From Mytilisepta virgata (lineage: Eukaryota; Mollusca; Bivalvia; Mytilida; Mytilidae), in NCBI GenBank assembly GCA_028015205.1, contig JAPWFG010000019.1, positions 2,480,001 through 2,544,000 of the forward strand: a stretch of DNA of 64,000 nucleotides, read 5' to 3'. Positions 57,643-64,000 of this stretch are shown one piece after another. Position 1 is the first letter of the stretch. Every line of letters starts with the position of its first letter. The position numbers and the translations under genes were made by a program. Under the pieces are notes generated by a model. It saw nothing but the letters and a program-made list of their open reading frames with translations, made no database searches and was not told the DNA's origin.

Positions 57643-57919
57643 TTAAGGTATCCGGACCATAAATGACCACGTGATTATTCGAAAGTTCCCGGATGTTCCA
57701 TACAACGCAATTGAAATGACCTCGGTAATTATCGGCAAACTTCGGAAATGTCAATATAACTAACTTATTTTTACAGACTGCATATAAGCAACAGAGTGTG
57801 TTTCAACTTGAAAAAAATATATATACAAAATTCCAGCTTTCAATTTTTTGGTTCAGCCATTCACGGTCAAAAAGAGATACATTTTTCGTTCATGATCTAT
57901 TATGGTCCGGATACCTTAA
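57643..57919. mobile_element. MITE with 19-bp perfect inverted ends and TTAA boundary
   Basis: TTAAGGTATCCGGACCATA at 57643-57661 is exactly mirrored by TATGGTCCGGATACCTTAA at 57901-57919. If TTAA is the target duplication, the element is 57647-57915 (269 bp) with 15-bp inverted ends GGTATCCGGACCATA. The interior has no open frame. A TTAA target suggests a piggyBac-like or Kolobok-like mobiliser; this is inference. Confidence 0.85.
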
Positions 57920-59059
57920 GATTTTTGTAGTGAGTACTTTTCATAATGAATGTAAAAGATTTTTATCAACATAACATTAGCTAGAACTCAAGGCAATAAA
58001 AATAGGAAAAATATATGTCAATAATAATTATTATAATAATATTTAATAATTTTCTCTCAAGATGGACCTATTTTTTTGGTAAATTTTTGTTAATTTCTAT
58101 CTTTTCAATTAAAAGTGAATATTATCTTTATCTGTAATAAATTCCATTTTTCCTTAATATTCATTTTCCACAATATATCATATTTTAGAAGTATTTGCTA
58201 TTTCGTTTCTTTCATAATACATCATACTTAAGATGAACCCAGTTATATATAGTTTCCTAGTTATTTTTTTCCAACAATTTTTCCTAGATCCTTGGACTAA
58301 GATTACTATTAGTTGGAATGTTTTACTAGGAAAATTGGACACCATGGATTTATTTCCATAGGGACATTAGTCCACCCAGACTTATTTTACTAGGACCAAA
58401 TTATCACTTGCATATGTAAGCAGGGAAGCAAACCTTAAAGCATTAGGTCTGTGTACATGGTCTTGGAAATTAACAATATAAAATTCTGTTGAACAAAAGA
58501 AAAGTTTTGACCTACCAACCTACCCTTCTCTGAAATGTAGGGTAGGGAGAGGGGAAACATACATATTTTTAAATGTGGCCTAATTAACCGGGCCTAATTC
58601 AGATAGAATAGCAATAATATTTCCTATCTTTTAATATAAGAATTAGAAATAATACTGAAGTATAAATTTGGTAATCTCTTATAAATGGTGATGTTGGGAC
58701 TAGAGAAATACTTTGAATTTTAAGTTCATGGTTAATAATCATCAACGTACACTACTATATTACAAACATGTATGACATACGACTTGCAGAAATTTTACAA
58801 GGGATATAACTCTACTATTTCTCCAAAAGGCCAAAGCATACGGGTCATAGTCAGTGACTACTATAGATTTTGTAATTTATATGTGCAGTAATGGTGTTTT
58901 CAATAAAATAAATATTTGGTCTAATTTAACTTACCTAACAAGTTGTATCGTCGAATATAAACCTTTCTTGATGCTTCAGATCATGAAAGTGGCGAGTCAA
59001 TTTTCCCGCCAAAATATTTGTAAACATGGCGGGAAACTGGCTTAATTCCCTTTAAATGG
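57920..59059. other. Non-coding DNA
   Basis: AT-rich, with TTTTCCTAG/TTTTACTAGGA motifs at 58255-58400 related to the duplication at 57235. No supported exon. Confidence 0.5.
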
Positions 59060-61075
59060 GGAAAAATTTGCAGATTAACAGTTTGGTTTCAGAACTAATC
59101 ATCGAACAACTGACAGTATTTTTATTTTAAAATCTTTAATAACTAAATATCTTGTAAAAGAGAAAAAAAAATATGTTCTTGTTTTTGTTGATCTGCGTCG
59201 GGCTTTTGATACTGTTTGGCATGATGGACTATTATATAAACTCATGGAGAATGGATAGGATTAAAAAAAAATTAGTCATTCAAGAAATGTACAAGAGCTG
59301 TCAGTCAGCAGTAAAGATTGATAATAAATTTTATACTCCATTTTTTCCATATTGACAGTCCTAATTAGTCCCACTTTATTTAATTGTTTTATTGATGACC
59401 ATCATGCTATTTTTGACACTACATGTGATCCTCTTTATCTTCAGAATACTTCAGTAAATAGTCTTAGTTTTGCAGATGATTAGGACTACAAACTGCTCTC
59501 AATAAACTAGATAACTATTGTTTTAAATGGCAACTTACAGTCAATACTAAAAAACAAAAAAATTGGTATTTCAGAAGGTATATTCAAGGAATGCCAACAT
59601 ACAAAATGAAATAGAAGTTTTGATAGAAACTAAGTACTTGATTACAGGTAATATCAGAAATTTACAGTGGGATCTAAACAACTGAAATTTATAAATGTGC
59701 ATTAACAATAAAATGTTTACATTGAAAATAATATTTTAAGTATTAAATTGCAGTATAAATTGCTGCATTATTTTTAATAACGAAAGATTGATTGGTGAAC
59801 TTATAAGAATATAAATTTGCATGGCTTGGATAATTTAAGAAAATAATTCATACAGATATATAATCAAATATGAAAATACATAAATAATGAATATTATCTT
59901 GGGAATATTATATAGATAGTAAAGAAGATTTTTAGATCTTTGCAGGAATTGTCAAAAAAGGGGCTAAAAGTATTATCTTTGCTCTGACAAAGTATATGTC
60001 AAATTTTTAAATGTTTCTGCCTATCTATCTTGTAAATTATTTGATACATTAATTAGGCCTAATTGCTTTATAATAGGGGTCTGGTTTATGGAAAATTATT
60101 TATCAGTATAAAAATCTGTTGCTAGATCTAAGTCACGTGGAACCGTCATTTTTTGTTTTGAAAGGTACATCATTAAAATTGTAAATCCGTCTTGGGTATT
60201 CGAAAAACGGCAGGTAATTTAGCACCAAAAACTGAGCTGGGAAGATATCCACTAGATTCTTTTATAAAAACACAAGTTATGAAGTATTGTTCTCGTATTC
60301 ACACTTGTAAAATAAATCTTTACATGAGGATGGTACATTCACTTGGTACACTTTTGCAAAAGAGGTATTTGCCGAATTTCAGTTAAATGAAAATGATTTT
60401 GAATTCTGTATTAAGCCGTTTCATCTTGCTAAAACTACTTTTCAAAAAATACTTTAAAAAGCTGTTTATGAACACTATGAAAAGCAGCTATTGGAAAAAC
60501 TTTGACTAATGATTCCTCAAATCTTTTTCTATATAGCAAATTAAATCTAAAATCAAACTAATGTCTTGAAGAATATTTAAAAAGGGAGAGAAATTTCATG
60601 AGTCGTCAATTATTAACAAAATTTCGTATAAGTGATCATAATCTGGAAATAAAACTTGGACGCTACAAAAAGATTCCACAGAATCAACGAATTTGTAAAT
60701 TTTGTAAAATTCTGGACGATGAATACCATTTTTTCTTTTATTGTAAAACTAAAGATAATTTCCATTCTCCTTTTATCGATCTTCTGAAAACTAAGTTTCC
60801 TCAGTTTGATCAATTCGACTCTATTGAAAAATTGAAAATTATTCTCAATCCTCATACAGAAGTTTTGCCCAATGTTTGTAACTTTATAAAGCGATCATTA
60901 GAAGCGCGAGCATGAAGTTCTCATTGGCCAAAAACATAGTTCTATATTTGTTCGTGTAAGATATGTTGCATTCCATTTAATTCGTGTTTGCTGTTTATTC
61001 TGTGATATGTGTATATGTGTATTGCTTAACTCAACATGTTTTTTCATGCAAATAAAGTTACGTTATATTAAAATA
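59060..61075 (+). pseudogene. Decayed LINE (non-LTR retrotransposon), 3' half
   Basis: Reverse-transcriptase blocks: a 'RTNHRTTDSIF' segment and 'VFVDLRRAFDTVWHDGLLYK' near 59095-59250, with the catalytic box remnant 'SFADD' near 59465-59482 followed by a stop. Blocks continue to 60192-60386, where a 'LGRYPLDSFIKTQVMKYCSRI' segment is open. A C-terminal frame at 60598-60915 contains a CCHC-like knuckle ('CKFCK' ... 'H...C'). The 3' UTR ends at AATAAAGTTACGTTATATTA (61049-61070). The 5' half is missing and many indels are present. It is distinct from the LINE at 5641-6265. Confidence 0.8.
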
Positions 61076-61170
61076 AAACACATAAATCTGTATAGGTCCG
61101 TCTCTATATGAATGCAATGAATCTTTTCTATATCTATGACGGGTGTCAGAGGATGCGTGGAAAGGATAGA

Positions 61171-61536
61171 AACCAGAGGCTCCCAGGAGCCTGTATCGCT
61201 CACCTGATATTTCCATTTGTTCATTGCTAAAGGACCTTGAGATTAACATCCATGCAATGTTTGGTTTCAATTGATTCAATAATTTGCAAGAAGAAGCCGT
61301 TGTATGTAATTCCCATGGGGTCCTATATTAAACTAAGCTCCCTGCTGGTGGGTATCTTGGATGACGGATCGGCAACAAAGTAACAACACTTGGTCAGCAC
61401 CTCATAAGGAACATTCATGCCTTGTTTGGTTTCAATCCATTCAGCGGTTCTCTAGAAGTTCAAAATGTGAAATGTTGACGGACGGACGAAAGGTGATGGC
61501 AATAGCTCACATGACCCTTTGGGTTAAGTGAGCTAA
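61171..61536 (+). mobile_element. Family G element copy, short subfamily
   Basis: Starts ACCAGAGGCTCCCAGGAGCC and ends GACCCTTTGGGTTAAGTGAG followed by CTAA. The first 75 bp match the copy at 15799 with small indels. At 366 bp this is the shortest copy that retains both family ends. Confidence 0.85.
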
Positions 61537-63614
61537 AAATGAAGGTCGTTCCTGTAAGGAGATATATACATTAAGATGGGCGGCAATTGCAAACTATGTT
61601 TAAACGAATGAAAAATAAAAATTTGACAGGTACGTTGCATTTTTATCAATTTTCACGAAACATGGCATAATGAATGACCTCCCATCAATTTAAATAAAAA
61701 CTGCAATTAATATTTTGAGGTAGGAGGTACATTAATGGGCTAAAATCTCAGATTTTTATAAACTTTTGAATGCAACTAGAACATATGTTGAACATAAAAA
61801 AATTATATGGTGTATCCAAGGATTTAAATATATGTCAATATAAATTCTAAAAATAAGGAAATAGAGATTTTATTATTTTATTGTATTTGGAGTATTTAAT
61901 ATTCCAGATCTGGGAGAGGGGGGGGGGGGGGGGGGCAACTACAAATAATTTTATACTATACTATGAGTGTGCCGCAGTAGAGGGCTGAATTTGTCTATCT
62001 ACATGTAATTGTCCACAACAATGTCATAGATTCTTGAGAGTTTAAAACTTGATGCTTAAACTCCAGTGTAAAAAACTTGTTTTCATTTTCATCTGGCCTG
62101 GCAACGGTCTTTTCGAGTGAAATTATGGGCCTTACCAATATGGCCACTAATACATTTTTTGTACTTATCAGATGTTGCTGATCTGTGTTGAACTATATTA
62201 GACGATTTTAATTGTAAAATAACATTGATGTCATCAAAATGTGTTTAAGAAAGACTTAAAAATACAAAAAAAATGTAACCATAGTCAATCTGCCATAAAA
62301 TATAGGTCATATGGTGGCTCAAATAGTTATGTTGTGTATACTATATAAAATGATTGTAGTTGTGAAATATCATCAGAGATTCTTTCTGAGAGGTGGACCT
62401 AGATGCTAGTAGTAGAATGTAGGTAAAAGTGACCAAATTGTTAGAGAAATGCATTCTATACCGTGAGAGTTTTAGTGGTGAAGCATCATAAAACTCCAAG
62501 AATTGCCAAACTTTTGTCAGAGTGACTCTAACGATAAACGTATGTCAAAGTGACCGAAATGTTAATCTGTGTTTAGTGTTTTGGGGGGGGATTGTAGTGC
62601 TATTATATCATTGATGTATCTATATGGGTTTCTGAGAAATGGACATAAACGCAAAATCTTAACCAAACCGAGAGTACTGACAAGAGTAAATCTATATACC
62701 CATTTCAAATTCGAGGTAGGGTCATTAAATATACTACCGTGTTTTTTGTAATTAAATTTTTTGTGGTGGGCACGAATGTTTTCATCAGGATAGTCAGATG
62801 TTCCAGAACAACATTATTTTTAGGCTACGATTCATTGTTCATTATTTTGAAGCCACTATTCTCTATTCATTAAAGTGTTTTCGAAACCCTCGTGATAAAA
62901 CAAAGGCCCAGACAAAAAGGCCAATTCGGAAGCAGGCAATATTAAAAGCAGAACATATAGGAGGAAATTAGAAAAGTAATCAACGACCCATAACCCTGAA
63001 AAAATAGAGGGTAAGCTCGGGTACGCCGGGAGGGAGACCAAACATGTTTTATTGAGTTTTTGTCAGTCATATGCAAGAACTGCACATTATATATGCATAC
63101 CAAATTCAGCAAGTTTATCTGGTCGCTACATACACCAGTCAAACAAAAATAATTTGTTTAAACAATCTAGTTTTAACCGCTGAATTTCCCTATTGTCTAT
63201 CAGAGATACAGACAAACGTGTAGTCTTTACGACCAAAATACACCGCGGATTGGTGAGACAGCGACAGAGGTAACAAAACACTACCGATAAAACAGATAAA
63301 TGAAAAAAAAAAGCCTGGAGTAAGGTGTCCTGTTCCGCTAAGGGCACCAGTCCTTTTGTCCTTAACTAAAAAAGACGTATACTTGACTGTACATGTAGAA
63401 AAAAGTAGCACTTTGCTTTTATAGGTTTTGAACAAATGACTCAAGAATGTATTTTATACAAATTTAATTGTATAATTTTTTGCTAATGGAAAACATATAG
63501 TATTTGCTTTTCAAATGATATCTTTATCTGAAAAATTGAACACACATTTCACTTTCCCTGTAAAAATACCATTAATAGCATAACATTATTCATCAGAATT
63601 TTTTACTTTTAAGA
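61537..63614. other. Non-coding DNA downstream of the right-edge gene
   Basis: AT-rich, with no supported exon or repeat apart from the G run. It includes the 3' flank of the minus-strand gene that ends at 63615. TTTAATTG at 63463-63470 (ATTAAA on the minus strand) is a possible poly(A) signal. Confidence 0.5.
61918..61935. repeat. Poly-G run of 18
   Basis: Homopolymer tract preceded by TGGGAGA. On one strand it could form G-quadruplex structure. Length is likely error-prone. Confidence 0.9.
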
Positions 63615-64000
63615 CTACGAATTTGCTTCATTTAAAGAACACTCATTATTAAGAGTATTTTCAAATGTAATTCCATCCTTCACAATGCAACTTATCTGTG
63701 CCAAGTCATCAATTGTAGCAGATGAAACTAAGTTTATAATATCTCCTTGTGGTGTCATGAACACTTGTTGGTCATTACTAACATTCTGGGAAAGTCCCTC
63801 ACTCTCTGTCACTTCATCAAAACTCAATGTCTGAACTGGTATCTCAGATATCTGATTAACTTGTTCTAAAATCAGTTGTGAGGCATCAGTCTGGAAATTA
63901 TCAGGACCAAGAACGTGAAATGTAATAGTGTGACTTGTTACACCATCTTTTGGTGGAGCTGAATTTACTGAGATCTGGATTCCATTTACTATCTGAACAG
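63615..64000 (-). CDS. Last coding exon of an unrecognised gene entering from the right edge
   Basis: The minus-strand frame is open from the window edge (first complete codon at 63998) to TAG at 63617-63615, 127 residues. Reading begins inside an exon; the Met at 63827 is internal and not a start. The composition is acidic and rich in Ser, Thr, Asn, Gln and Ile. It has a 'HTITFHVLGPDNF' segment, then 'QTLSFDEVTESEGL' and 'FMTPQGDIINLVSSATIDDL', with no zinc finger, membrane segment or known catalytic motif. Such tails are common at the C-terminus of transcription regulators, but that is only a guess. Codon use and the absence of stops over 386 nt in AT-rich DNA support coding. Confidence 0.75.
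   Translation of the reverse strand, partial: VQIVNGIQISVNSAPPKDGVTSHTITFHVLGPDNFQTDASQLILEQVNQISEIPVQTLSFDEVTESEGLSQNVSNDQQVFMTPQGDIINLVSSATIDDLAQISCIVKDGITFENTLNNECSLNEANS

Overview
The window looks like nuclear DNA of a bivalve mollusc, most likely a mussel close to Mytilus. It is AT-rich and gene-poor, with spliced genes, long introns and a dense mix of repeat families. These include a V-domain tRNA SINE, stem-loop-ended elements with tandem cores of about 165 bp (pearl/HINE-like), a Ngaro-type tyrosine-recombinase retrotransposon, LINE fragments and reverse-transcriptase scraps resembling Penelope-like elements. There is no sign of bacterial organisation. All calls were made by eye, without database searches.

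Coding content. The one clear host gene is on the minus strand, 33258 down to 22105. A 7,014-nt exon, a 187-nt exon and a 1,340-nt exon join in frame into a 2,846-residue protein. It is mostly low-complexity, with one AT-hook, a lysine-rich basic region, two expanded Ser/Thr-rich tandem-repeat blocks and three zinc fingers, one of them split exactly by the first intron. A second minus-strand gene enters from the right edge; only its last coding exon (64000 to 63615) is present. Two weaker plus-strand gene models are proposed from splice signals and phase: the 3' end of a gene at 571-4400, and a two-exon reading frame of 67 residues at 45714-47438. The second lies between two nearly identical direct repeats of 458-459 bp and is the most unusual object here.

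Layout. 1-4.4 kb: tentative 3' exons and repeat fragments. 4.7-10.2 kb: a composite of nested repeats with a LINE tail. 11.7-16.4 kb: several copies of a family here called G (AGAGGCTC hairpin at one end, CAGGTGAGCTAA at the other) and a second tandem-core element (B). 16.6-22 kb: mostly unique non-coding DNA with a tRNA-like piece, two small inverted-repeat elements and a truncated SINE. 22.1-33.3 kb: the zinc-finger gene. 33.3-36 kb: G copies and a decayed reverse-transcriptase fragment. 36.05-41.57 kb: the Ngaro-type element, with gag, RT-RNase H, tyrosine recombinase and SGNH hydrolase, all but the RT-RNase H broken. 41.7-56.7 kb: almost continuous G copies with nested insertions (a tandem-core element, the direct-repeat unit, a SINE with a perfect target duplication, a TTAA-flanked MITE, a 7-unit 169-bp array). 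57-61.5 kb: a MITE with perfect 19-bp inverted ends, a decayed LINE and another G copy. 61.5-63.6 kb: non-coding.

Functionally, the host genes do not form a visible pathway. The two minus-strand genes are in the same orientation and separated by about 30 kb of mobile DNA. At least five repeat families share one design: stem-loops at the ends, short subterminal inverted repeats and, in most, an internal array with a period near 165 bp. That design fits Helentron-associated non-autonomous elements.
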